From: JBEIGE01 sp040382055
GTDB lineage: Bacteria > Pseudomonadota > Gammaproteobacteria > Burkholderiales > Burkholderiaceae_C
Assembly: GCA_040382055.1 (NCBI GenBank)
Contig: JBEIGE010000037.1
Location: forward strand, 1-22,097
Direction of reading: 5' to 3'
DNA: 22,097 nt
Part shown: in pieces, positions 7,268 to 14,622 of the stretch
Position numbering within the stretch: position 1 is the stretch's first letter
Layout of the letters: every line of letters starts with the position of its first letter
Position numbers and translations under genes: made by a program
The notes under the pieces: model-generated
Seen by the model: only the letters and a program-made list of their open reading frames with translations
What the model was told of the DNA's origin: nothing
The model's database searches: none

Positions 7268-7594
7268 TTAGAAAGTCCGCGCCGATTTAATTTTGACCAC
7301 GTGGGAGTGCGGACAATAATTTCGACTACTGGGAGTTAGTCTAAGCGAAATCAAATAGTTTTGGAGCTTCGACCGACACCGTGCACGGCGCTGCACAATC
7401 CTGCGCGCCAATCGCACCAAACTTCTCTTTAGGGTCATGGGTGTGGGAACTTTGTCCTCAACTACTTTAATAAAGATACCAGAGCCAATATCTCCAATTG
7501 CACTTGGAACGCCGTCTGCATCTTCGTGCAATTCGGCCCACCCAATTGAGTTCGTCCCAAAATCGCACCCAAACACCAGCTTGTCTGTCTTCAT
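7268..7594 (-). pseudogene. cas9: cas9 relic: N-terminal RuvC-I and bridge helix of a type II (likely II-C) Cas9
   Basis: The reading frame encodes 108 residues. It opens with KLVFGCDFGTNSIGWAE, the Cas9 RuvC-I motif with the catalytic aspartate at residue 11. It continues with GSGIFIKVVEDKVPTP (~38-53) and the arginine-rich bridge helix KRSLVRLARRIVQRRARCR (56-74), then KLQNYLISL, which matches the start of the recognition lobe. Homology fades after about residue 88; the last ~20 residues come from unrelated DNA. A full Cas9 has roughly 1000-1400 residues with further RuvC and HNH parts, none of which occur in the window, nor do cas1, cas2 or a repeat array. The fragment cannot be a working nuclease. 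A small expressed RuvC/bridge-helix peptide is conceivable but unsupported. Confidence 0.85.
7275..7314. repeat. Inverted repeat at the cas9 truncation point, possible IS-end scar
   Basis: GTCCGC (7275-7280) and GCGGAC (7309-7314) form a perfect 6-base inverted repeat around a 28-base core. The core contains GCCGATTTAATTTTGACC, a motif type that from memory resembles the multiple end repeats of IS21-family elements. It lies exactly where Cas9 similarity stops and just before the LysR start, so it may be the remains of the insertion or deletion that truncated cas9. No transposase is present. Confidence 0.3.
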
Positions 7595-7668
7595 TATTTG
7601 AAATCCAAGTTAGAAGTAGTCTTGAGACACAAAATTGACAAAACACCTCCACGTAAACAAATAATGAA

Positions 7669-7775
7669 ATCAGTGTATCTGACTGATACCTGCGAGCGTT
7701 CATTACAAGGAAATTTTGTACCGCTCGTTATCCCTTAGAGGTACCCGCGCCCTCCCATTGAGGGTGTTTGTCTTC
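7669..7775 (+). ncRNA. Hairpin-rich segment upstream of the cas9 relic, candidate tracrRNA remnant
   Basis: This stretch carries no convincing ORF but several inverted repeats. ATCAGT/ACTGAT is at 7669-7674/7682-7687 and GTATC/GATAC at 7675-7679/7685-7689. CGAGCG/CGCTCG is at 7693-7698/7722-7727 and GTACC/GGTAC at 7718-7722/7740-7744. CCCTC/GAGGG is at 7750-7754/7760-7764, followed by TGTTTGTCTT. The order ACAAGG, then GTACCGCTCGTTATCCCTTA, then a terminal hairpin with T-rich tail recalls the tail of type II-C tracrRNAs such as the meningococcal one. Position, divergent from cas9, also fits. No CRISPR repeat is in the window to test the anti-repeat, so this is a hypothesis. The strand is inferred from the terminal hairpin and T-rich tail. 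Confidence 0.25.
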
Positions 7776-7867
7776 CTCCTATGTGTCCCATGTCATGCAG
7801 GGTTTTCCCAAACCTTTCTGAGTTGCTTCGCGATAGTAACGAGCTGCGTTGCCACCCTAAATTTGGA

Positions 7868-8247
7868 ACGTAAAGTTTGGTGGCATGAACGTTCAGACGC
7901 CTGGTTGGGATTAGCACCAGGGTGCTGCGTTACCAGCCTGGTAATGACGGCAACCACCCCTTGCGGGAGCGTTTGAAGGAACTGGCGGGACAACACCCTC
8001 GGCCAGTCTGAGCTGTATGCGTTCGATCATCGACAACTGGAGGCATGACTACAACAATTACCGCCCCCACAGTACGTTAGGTTATGTGCCACCGGCCAAA
8101 TACGCAGATCAATATCGCCAGCGCGCTGGCGGCAATGATGAAGGAAAAAATTCAACTACGATACAACCCCGGAATCTAAATCAGAGTGTTGCCAAATATG
8201 GGGGCAGCACAAGCGCACAGACCACTGTTGGAAGTTGTCATGTTTAA
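7868..8247 (+). mobile_element. Internally deleted IS3-family insertion sequence remnant (orfB pieces)
   Basis: Two separate pieces of an IS3-family OrfB transposase can be read. The first, in the frame of 7889-8008, gives RRLVGISTRVLRYQPG followed by LRERLKELAGQHPR, the normal N-terminal region, preceded by an in-frame stop at 7886 and with the neighbouring residues in another frame. The second, from 8017 in a different frame, gives RSIIDNWRHDYNNYRPHSTL then GYVPPAKYA, the C-terminal end of the integrase core. The middle, including the first Asp residues of the DDE site, is missing, and the pieces are out of frame, so it cannot transpose by itself. Terminal inverted repeats were not identified. 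It flanks the CRISPR relic and is probably a trace of the events that broke it. Confidence 0.8.
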
Positions 8248-8283
8248 AACGCGACAAGATTGGCCCATACGGGCAAAGCACAC

Positions 8284-8988
8284 TTAGCACTGAATCGAGT
8301 TTTTGCAGAATTTGTCAAGCTCACGCACAACCGACTTGGTAGCGACCGCGTTTTTGGCTTTGGGGCCCACATCCAGGCTGAGCTTGAGTTCGTATTTGCG
8401 GAAAAAGTCATCAAACAATTCACCGCCCAGGGTGGCATAGGCGGTCAATGTGTCTGCTTTGGGGTCGTGATCCAGCAGCACGGCGCACAAAGGCTGTTCG
8501 GCCGGCCCCCCCAATACCTGTGCACCTTTGGCAGGGTCGTACTGGCTGTGATCGGCGCAGCAGTGAATCAGGTTGTCCTGCAGGCCCTTGACAGACTTGT
8601 TCTTGCGAAAGCTGATGAAGCTCACCGCAGGCGTGGGATAGACCAATTGGTGGGCACAAATGGCGCTAAAGGCAACCAGGCTTTTTTTCGGTCCAACCCC
8701 GCCCGGCCAGGCGTAGGCGGTTTTGGTTTTGGTCGTGAGTTGTTGAGGCAGCGCAGGCTGGGCCAGATCCAGCAAAAAAACCGGTGTGGCTTCAAACGGG
8801 TAGTGAAAAACATAATTGGTTCTTGGCAACAAACTGCCGGCCTTGAGCGGATCACCAAATTCATTAGTCAGCAAGACCCGGGCATAGTTTTTGGGCTTGG
8901 CATCCGCCGCCAGGACGGGTGTGGCCAATGAACCCGTGAGGCAGGTTGCGCTCATGGCACAGGTTTCAACGAAGGTACGGCGGTCCAT
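8284..8988 (-). CDS. Exported Rieske-type iron-sulfur protein
   Basis: A 234-residue protein with a twin-arginine-like N-terminus (MDRRTFVETC, then a hydrophobic stretch to AADA near residue 30), so it is probably folded with its cofactor and exported to the periplasm by Tat. The [2Fe-2S] ligand pattern is visible as C111-x-H113 (AICAHQ) and C144-x2-H147 (CCADHSQYDP), followed by GGPAEQPL as in Rieske domains (GPA-x2-PL). The second cysteine of the usual CTHLGC loop is absent, so the disulfide of cytochrome bc1 Rieske proteins cannot form. A strong GAGGGGG precedes the ATG. It has no bc1 genes beside it; a lone electron-transfer role is likely but its partner is unknown. Confidence 0.85.
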   Translation of the reverse strand: MDRRTFVETCAMSATCLTGSLATPVLAADAKPKNYARVLLTNEFGDPLKAGSLLPRTNYVFHYPFEATPVFLLDLAQPALPQQLTTKTKTAYAWPGGVGPKKSLVAFSAICAHQLVYPTPAVSFISFRKNKSVKGLQDNLIHCCADHSQYDPAKGAQVLGGPAEQPLCAVLLDHDPKADTLTAYATLGGELFDDFFRKYELKLSLDVGPKAKNAVATKSVVRELDKFCKNSIQC

Positions 8989-9050
8989 TCATCCCCCTCA
9001 AAATCAACAACGATTGAGAAAAGCAGTCCGGTCAATTGCTTCATACTAGC

Positions 9051-9090
9051 AAAAGCTCGGGGTCATCTTAGCTCAGCCTATCGGGCTTTT
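9051..9090. terminator. Stem-loop between the transporter gene and the Rieske gene
   Basis: AAAAGCTC (9051-9058) pairs with GGGCTTTT (9083-9090) over eight bases with one G-T wobble and a 24-base loop. It carries T-rich ends on both strands. It lies downstream of the leftward DMT transporter gene (stop at 9206) and upstream of the leftward Rieske gene, a sensible terminator site. The long loop keeps confidence low. The remaining bases of 8989-9205 show no gene. Confidence 0.35.
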
Positions 9091-9205
9091 CCTAGACAAG
9101 CTGGCCCAGCATGGTCTGACAATGCGGCAACGCCCGATCATCACTACTCCGATGCCCGCGCTTGTGTTGATGGCTAAGCCCAAAGCTACGCGTCTGTTTG
9201 AGCAT

Positions 9206-10138
9206 TTACCGCCGGGCCTCGCGGCGGGCTATCCAGAGGGTCGATGCCACAATCACCAGGCCACCAATGAGCGTGTTTTGGCTGGGGAAATCCGAAAAAA
9301 CCAGCCAACCCATCAGCGTGGCCCAGACCAGCTCCAGAAATTTCAGCGACTGCGAGGATGAAATGTCGCTGATACGGTAAGAGCGTGTCAGGCAGTAATG
9401 AGCGCCGCTGCCCAATATCCCGCACACCAGATAGCCCAGCCATTGCAAGGCAGTGGGCGTTTGCCAGTTCCACAGTGCCAAGGGCAAGCTCAGCAGGGTG
9501 ACCGTCAATGCTTGCCAGAACACAATCACCCCCGCTGTCTCATAGCGGGTCAGCCGCTTGGTGAACAGGAACGAAGCGGCAAACACCGGCGATGAAGCCA
9601 GCATCACCAGGTTGTAATAGCCGCCTGCCCCTGTCAGGTTGGGGCCCACCACAATCAAGACACCCAGAAAACCGATGCTGGCCGCCAGCCAGCGCTCCCA
9701 GTGCATGGTTTCACGAAAGAACACATAGGCACCGAGCATGATAAAAATAGGGGTGGTAAAGCCTATGGCGGTCATGTCCGCCAGTGAAATGTTTCCCAAC
9801 GCTACAAACCACAGACCCAATGCCACGGTGTGTAGCGCTCCGCGTATAAACTGCCCACCGATGTCCTTGGGTCTGTAAGCGGCCAGACCTGAGCGCATGA
9901 CAAAAGGCAATATCACAAGCAGGCCACACAGATAGCGCAAAAACTGCGACTCAAACGGGTCCATCTGAAGTGTCAGGTAGCGGGTCATGGTGTTGAGCAT
10001 GACAAACAAAACACCCGCCAAAGCGCTCCATACCAAGCCCCTGACAGTCGGGTCCAGCCGGTTGGCCCGGTGTCGTGTGAGGGTCAGGCGTCGGCGCCAG
10101 CCAGATAGGCGGGACGACGCATTTTTATTCATTGGCAT
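9206..10138 (-). CDS. DMT-superfamily inner-membrane transporter (two EamA domains)
   Basis: A 310-residue, very hydrophobic protein with about ten predicted membrane helices arranged as two repeated EamA halves. Examples are GLVWSALAGVLFVMLNTMTR, FIRGALHTVALGLWFVALG and GFTTPIFIMLGAYVFFRE in the first half, and the SSPVFAASFLFTKR and SLKFLELVWATLMGWLVFSD segments in the second. The basic N-terminus (about 30 residues) would be cytoplasmic. Family members export amino acids or other metabolites or import nucleotide-sugar-like compounds; the sequence does not reveal the substrate. It follows hrpA on the same strand after 62 bases. ATG codons at 10138 and 10132 are both possible. Confidence 0.9.
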   Translation of the reverse strand: MPMNKNASSRLSGWRRRLTLTRHRANRLDPTVRGLVWSALAGVLFVMLNTMTRYLTLQMDPFESQFLRYLCGLLVILPFVMRSGLAAYRPKDIGGQFIRGALHTVALGLWFVALGNISLADMTAIGFTTPIFIMLGAYVFFRETMHWERWLAASIGFLGVLIVVGPNLTGAGGYYNLVMLASSPVFAASFLFTKRLTRYETAGVIVFWQALTVTLLSLPLALWNWQTPTALQWLGYLVCGILGSGAHYCLTRSYRISDISSSQSLKFLELVWATLMGWLVFSDFPSQNTLIGGLVIVASTLWIARREARR

Positions 10139-10200
10139 TGGACAAAGTGTAGTGGGCGTCTGCGGGTCACTGGAGCGCCTGGGTGATCACCACCCAGGGC

Positions 10201-13200
10201 TCAGGTGTGGAGTTGACTCCAGGCCTTGTCCAGCCGTTTGATGCTGATAGGCTGCGGCGTTTTCAACTCCTGGGCAAAAAAGCTCACGCGCAGTTCTTCC
10301 AGCAGCCAGCGAAATTCAGCCATGCGATCATCCACTGCGCCCTTGCGCTCGGCCACCAAGCGCCAATAGCGCTGATCCTGCGGACGCAGTTCGGCCATTC
10401 GGGCGGCATCCCGCGCAGGGTCGGCGCGGTATTTGTCTAGCCGCAGGGTGATCGCCTTGAGGTAACGGGCCAAATGCTGCAAGCGGTCCCAGGGTGTCGT
10501 TTGCAAAAACCGTTTGGGAATGAGGCGCTGCAACTGTTGAATGCAGTCGGCCGTCGCGTCAGCTGCGTTCTTGGTGTCCTTGATCTTGCGTGCTGCCACC
10601 GCGTATTCCAGCAATATGACCGAGGCCATACGGGCTACTTCATTGGCAATCAGGGTCATCCGTCCGCGTCCTTCATCCAGCCGCTGCTTGAAGGCAATCG
10701 CGTCGCAGGGCAATGGTTCGAGCAGAAAAGCCCGGTCCAGCGCCACGGCAATGATCTGTTCCCGCAGCTCCTCCAGAGTGCCGCTCGCAGCATTGGAGGC
10801 AGCTGATTTTTCAGCGCCTTCGAACTTTCCCACTTGCATGAAGGTCACCGCCATCTTTTGAAGGTCGGGAATGTTCTTTTCCAGATACTTGAGCGCATCT
10901 TTGATCTGCAAGGCAAACAAGCGGCGAAGACCGGCACGGTGTTTGGCTGCAGCCACCTCGGGCTCGTCAAACACCTCAATGGTGACTGCGTCGCCGCCAT
11001 CAATCAGGGCCGGAAATCCGATCAGGGTCTGCCCGCCAGCACTTTGAGGCCTCTGGATTTCCAGCAGCTCGGGCAAATCACCAAAGGTCCAGGCGGTATG
11101 GCGACCATCGGGCATGGCTGGTGACTTCACCCGCTGCGCGGGCTCCTTCTTGACCTGAGCAGTACGCCCTGCACTTATGGCAGCTGGAGCCTCGTTGTCC
11201 GGTGCGATCTCTATTTCTGTTTGGGCTAATTTAAGAGTTGCCAGTGCCTGAAATGCACCCCGTGCCAACTTGCCCCATTCGGCCTTAAGCGCACCCAGAT
11301 TACGCCCCTGCCCCAATTGGCGACCGTGCTCGTCAATCACCCGAAAGTTCATGAAGAAGTGGGGAGTGAGCATGTCGACCTTGATGTCGGCACGGGCAAT
11401 GTCCAGGCTGGTGGCCTCTTTGGCAAGCTTGAGCACGGCATCAACCAGGCTGCCCGCACCAAATTTCTCGGGTGCAGTGAGCACCTGGGCGAATTTGCCG
11501 GCTGTATCGGGCAGTGGGACCAGCCGCGAGCGGGGGCGTTGGTGCAGTGTCTTGATCAGCGCCTGAATTTTCTCGCGCAGCATGCCCGGCACCAGCCACT
11601 CGCAGCGTTCCTCGTTAACCTGGTTGAGCACAAACAGCGGAACGGTCACTGTCAGGCCATCGCGTGCATCGCCGGGTTCGTGCAGATAGGTGGCGGCACA
11701 GTCAACACCGCCCAGGCGGATGGTCTTGGGAAAGGACGCCGTGGTAATGCCTGCTGCCTCATGGCGCATCAGCTCTTCGCGCGTCAGGTGCAACAAGCGG
11801 CTGTTGATAGGGCCTTCCGGGGCGTACTGCGGTTTTTTGGATTCTTCCCGGTACCAGCGCTCCAGGCTGTAGCCGCTGCACACGTCGGCGGGCAATTGCT
11901 GGTCGTAAAAGGCGTAGATCAGCTCGTCATCGACCAGCACATCCTGGCGGCGGGCTTTGTGCTCCAGGTCCTGCACCAGTTTGATCAGCTTCAAGTTGGC
12001 CGACAGGAATGGCAAGGGGGTATCCCACTCCCCATTGACCAGAGCCTCACGGATAAAAATTTCACGGGCACCGGCCATGTCCACACGGCTGTAATTCACG
12101 CGTCTGCCGCTGTAGACCACAATGCCATACAGCGTGGCCCGCTCCAGCGCCATAACCTCGGCGGATTTTTTCTCCCAGTGCGGATCCAACAGCTGCTTTT
12201 TCAGCAAATGCCCGCCCACCTGCTCCAGCCACTGCGGATCGATGTTGGCAATGCCGCGCCCGAACAGGCGCGTGGTCTCCACCAACTCGGCCGCCACTAT
12301 CCATTTACCCGGCTTCTTGGTCAGGTGCGCGCCGGGATGCGCAAAAAACTTGATGCTGCGCGGGCCCAGGTATTGACCGCTTTGTCTGTCGGTTTGTGCC
12401 TCATCGAGCTTGCAGCCGATATTGCCCAGCAGACCAGACAACATGGACAGGTGCAATTGCTCATAGGTGGCCGGCACCGTATTCATGCGCCACTTGTGTT
12501 CAGCCACCACCGTATGCAACTGCGAGTAAATGTCTTTCCACTCGCGTACACGCCGGATGTTGACGAAGTTCTGGCGCAGCAACTGATCGTATTGGCGGTT
12601 ACTGAGCTTGTGGGTTTGCGTGTGCGGCGGTTTTTGGGGTTCCGTTGGAGACGGTCCGCCCCGCGCATCATGAATCCACTTCCACAGCTTGAGGTAGCCC
12701 ACAAACTCGCTCTTCTCGTCATCAAACTTTTTGTGCGCAGCATCGGCCTGTTGCTGCGCCTCCATGGGTCGGTCACGGACATCCTGCACGCTCAGCGCGG
12801 ACGCAATCACCAGCGCTTCGTCCAGCGCCCCGCGTTCGCGTGCTTCCAGCAGCATGCGCCCCACGCGCGGATCCAGCGGCAATCTGGACAACTCAAGGCC
12901 CAACGGGGTGAGTTCATTGGCATCGTCTACCGCGCCAAGCTCATTGAGCAACTGGTAACCATCTGCAATGGCGCGTCCGCTGGGCCGCTCCAAAAACGGG
13001 AAATCCTCCACCTGCCCCAGGTGCAAGGACTTCATGCGCAAGATCACGCCTGCCAAGGAGCTGCGCAGGATTTCGGGGTCGGTAAAACGGTCACGTCCGT
13101 CAAAATCCTGCTTGTCATACAGACGTATGCAAATGCCATTGGCCACCCGGCCGCAGCGCCCGGAGCGCTGGTTGGCAGAGCTCTGGCTGATCGCCTCGAC

Positions 13201-14271
13201 CAGCAGCTGCTCCACTTTGCTTCTGAAACTGTAGCGCTTAACCCTTGCTGTACCTGCATCAATGACATAACGGATGCCCGGAACAGTGAGCGAGGTCTCG
13301 GCTACGTTGGTGGCCAGCACCACGCGCCGACCCCCGGCCCGTTGATTCGGGTTCTCGAAAATTCGGTCCTGCTCAGCCGGACTGAGCCTTGCAAACAAAG
13401 GCAGCACCTCTGCGCTGCGCATGTGGGGCTGGTGGCTCAGGTGCTTGCGCAAATGGTCCGCCGCCTCGCGGATTTCACGCTCACCGGGCAGGAAGACCAG
13501 AATATCGCCACCGTTGTGCGGGTCGCGCCAGAGCTCATCCACGCCATCAGCAATGGCATGGTTGAGGTCGTACTCGCGGCTCTCTTCAAATGGGCGGTAG
13601 CGGTGTTCCACTGGGAACATGCGCCCCGACACCATGATCACCGGGGCGGGAATGCTGGGCCCCCTGGCTCCAGGGTTTTGCGGGGCAGGGACTGCGAAAT
13701 GGTCGGCAAAGCGCTGGGCGTCTATCGTGGCCGAGGTGACAATAATTTTCAGGTCGGGGCGACGCGGCAGGATCTGACGCAGGTAGCCGAGCAAAAAATC
13801 GATGTTCAGGCTGCGCTCATGGGCCTCGTCAATGATGATCGTGTCGTAGGCATTGAGCAAAGGGTCAGTCTGGGTTTCGGCCAGCAAAATGCCGTCTGTC
13901 ATGAGCTTGACCGACGCATCGCGGCTCAGCCGGTCTTGAAACCTTACCTTGAAACCCACCACATCGCCCAGCGGTGTTTTCAGCTCTTCGGCTATGCGTT
14001 TGGCCACGCTGCTGGCTGCAATCCGGCGCGGCTGGGTGTGGCCGATAAGTTTGCCGCGTGGTGCGGGCCGTCCGTCTGGCAAGGTCTGGGGGTAATTGCA
14101 CAGGCCGCGCCCCATGGCCAGCGCAATTTTGGGCAGCTGGGTGGTCTTGCCCGAGCCGGTTTCACCACACACGATGATCACCTGGTGTGCGGTCAAAGCG
14201 GCCATGATCTCCTCGCGTTTGCTAGAAACCGGCAGGGATTCTGGAAATTCGATGTGCAAGGCGGCAGGCAT
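10201..14271 (-). CDS. hrpA: ATP-dependent RNA helicase HrpA (DEAH box)
   Basis: 1356 residues from the ATG at 14271; E. coli HrpA has about 1300. Helicase motifs from this start: I GETGSGKTT (36-44), Ia TQPRR (79-83), II DEAH (148-151), III SAT (180-182), then FLPGEREIREAAD (IV), ATNVAETSLTVPG (V) and QRSGRCGR (VI). These are followed by the ratchet/OB regions and the long HrpA-specific C-terminal part (DUF3418). HrpA acts in the cytoplasm, processing some fimbrial mRNAs in E. coli and resolving stalled ribosomes. A start at 14292 would add seven residues (MWWIIHV) encoded inside a perfect palindrome (14275-14287), so 14271 is preferred. It is divergent from vapB, so regulation may be shared. 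Confidence 0.96.
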   Translation of the reverse strand: MPAALHIEFPESLPVSSKREEIMAALTAHQVIIVCGETGSGKTTQLPKIALAMGRGLCNYPQTLPDGRPAPRGKLIGHTQPRRIAASSVAKRIAEELKTPLGDVVGFKVRFQDRLSRDASVKLMTDGILLAETQTDPLLNAYDTIIIDEAHERSLNIDFLLGYLRQILPRRPDLKIIVTSATIDAQRFADHFAVPAPQNPGARGPSIPAPVIMVSGRMFPVEHRYRPFEESREYDLNHAIADGVDELWRDPHNGGDILVFLPGEREIREAADHLRKHLSHQPHMRSAEVLPLFARLSPAEQDRIFENPNQRAGGRRVVLATNVAETSLTVPGIRYVIDAGTARVKRYSFRSKVEQLLVEAISQSSANQRSGRCGRVANGICIRLYDKQDFDGRDRFTDPEILRSSLAGVILRMKSLHLGQVEDFPFLERPSGRAIADGYQLLNELGAVDDANELTPLGLELSRLPLDPRVGRMLLEARERGALDEALVIASALSVQDVRDRPMEAQQQADAAHKKFDDEKSEFVGYLKLWKWIHDARGGPSPTEPQKPPHTQTHKLSNRQYDQLLRQNFVNIRRVREWKDIYSQLHTVVAEHKWRMNTVPATYEQLHLSMLSGLLGNIGCKLDEAQTDRQSGQYLGPRSIKFFAHPGAHLTKKPGKWIVAAELVETTRLFGRGIANIDPQWLEQVGGHLLKKQLLDPHWEKKSAEVMALERATLYGIVVYSGRRVNYSRVDMAGAREIFIREALVNGEWDTPLPFLSANLKLIKLVQDLEHKARRQDVLVDDELIYAFYDQQLPADVCSGYSLERWYREESKKPQYAPEGPINSRLLHLTREELMRHEAAGITTASFPKTIRLGGVDCAATYLHEPGDARDGLTVTVPLFVLNQVNEERCEWLVPGMLREKIQALIKTLHQRPRSRLVPLPDTAGKFAQVLTAPEKFGAGSLVDAVLKLAKEATSLDIARADIKVDMLTPHFFMNFRVIDEHGRQLGQGRNLGALKAEWGKLARGAFQALATLKLAQTEIEIAPDNEAPAAISAGRTAQVKKEPAQRVKSPAMPDGRHTAWTFGDLPELLEIQRPQSAGGQTLIGFPALIDGGDAVTIEVFDEPEVAAAKHRAGLRRLFALQIKDALKYLEKNIPDLQKMAVTFMQVGKFEGAEKSAASNAASGTLEELREQIIAVALDRAFLLEPLPCDAIAFKQRLDEGRGRMTLIANEVARMASVILLEYAVAARKIKDTKNAADATADCIQQLQRLIPKRFLQTTPWDRLQHLARYLKAITLRLDKYRADPARDAARMAELRPQDQRYWRLVAERKGAVDDRMAEFRWLLEELRVSFFAQELKTPQPISIKRLDKAWSQLHT

Positions 14272-14274
14272 GAC

Positions 14275-14332
14275 GTGGATTATCCACCACACCTAGTTCA
14301 CGTGTTCACATGAACCAGTGATACACTGGTTC
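14275..14332. promoter_or_regulatory. Palindrome cluster between hrpA and vapBC: probable VapBC autoregulatory operator
   Basis: GAACCAGTG (14312-14320), ATA, CACTGGTTC (14324-14332) is a perfect 9-3-9 inverted repeat ending 23 bases before the vapB start. Overlapping it, GTTCA (14304-14308) pairs with TGAAC (14311-14315), and another GTTCA stands at 14296-14300. Closer to hrpA, GTGGAT-T-ATCCAC (14275-14287) is a perfect palindrome. VapB antitoxins of the ribbon-helix-helix type bind such repeats to repress their own operon. Because hrpA starts only ~40 bases away on the other strand, the same binding could affect hrpA. No confident -35/-10 was assigned. Confidence 0.7.
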
Positions 14333-14355
14333 GTGCTTCCACCAGGAGTTATGCC

Positions 14356-14622
14356 ATGTCTAACCTCACCGTGTCTGTCGACGATGAACTCATCAAGCTC
14401 GCGAAGGTGCGCGCCATTCAACAAGGAACATCCCTGAGCGCCAAGGTCCGTGAATTTTTGACCGCCTACGCCAGCGGGGCTGAAACCCCGGGAAGCTACC
14501 CACGCCAGACACCACCGGTGCTGCCGGTGTCGCGCGCGCGCGGTGGCCTGATACCTGGCCTGGACCCAGGCCGCAATCAGTCCCTGTTGGAAGCCTCGGC
14601 CAGTGACCGACCCCAGGCATGA
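14356..14622 (+). CDS. vapB: VapB-type antitoxin (ribbon-helix-helix)
   Basis: 88 residues. The N-terminal ~40 (SNLTVSVDDELIKLAKVRAI, then SLSAKVREFLTAYA) fit a ribbon-helix-helix DNA-binding domain: a short beta strand followed by two helices. The C-terminal half is rich in proline, glycine and arginine and probably disordered until it wraps around the toxin. AGGAG at 14344-14348 gives a well-placed ribosome site, and a strong palindrome upstream is its likely operator. The stop overlaps the vapC start (ATGA at 14619-14622), the normal arrangement for VapBC. The antitoxin neutralises VapC and represses the operon. Confidence 0.88.
   Translation: MSNLTVSVDDELIKLAKVRAIQQGTSLSAKVREFLTAYASGAETPGSYPRQTPPVLPVSRARGGLIPGLDPGRNQSLLEASASDRPQA

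Noticed and set aside
7716..7976. An 86-codon plus-strand ORF between the cas9 relic and the IS remnant
   Set aside because: It crosses the hairpin segment and runs out of frame through the IS orfB piece. It is a chance opening without a ribosome site.
8260..8931. A 223-codon plus-strand frame opposite the Rieske gene
   Set aside because: The minus strand shows a signal peptide and Rieske ligands. The plus frame is a compositional shadow.
11317..14313. A 998-codon open frame on the plus strand opposite hrpA
   Set aside because: It lies antisense to a gene with all DEAH-helicase motifs. The translation has no recognisable domain and a skewed His/Gln/Val-rich composition, as expected from the reverse complement of GC-rich codons.
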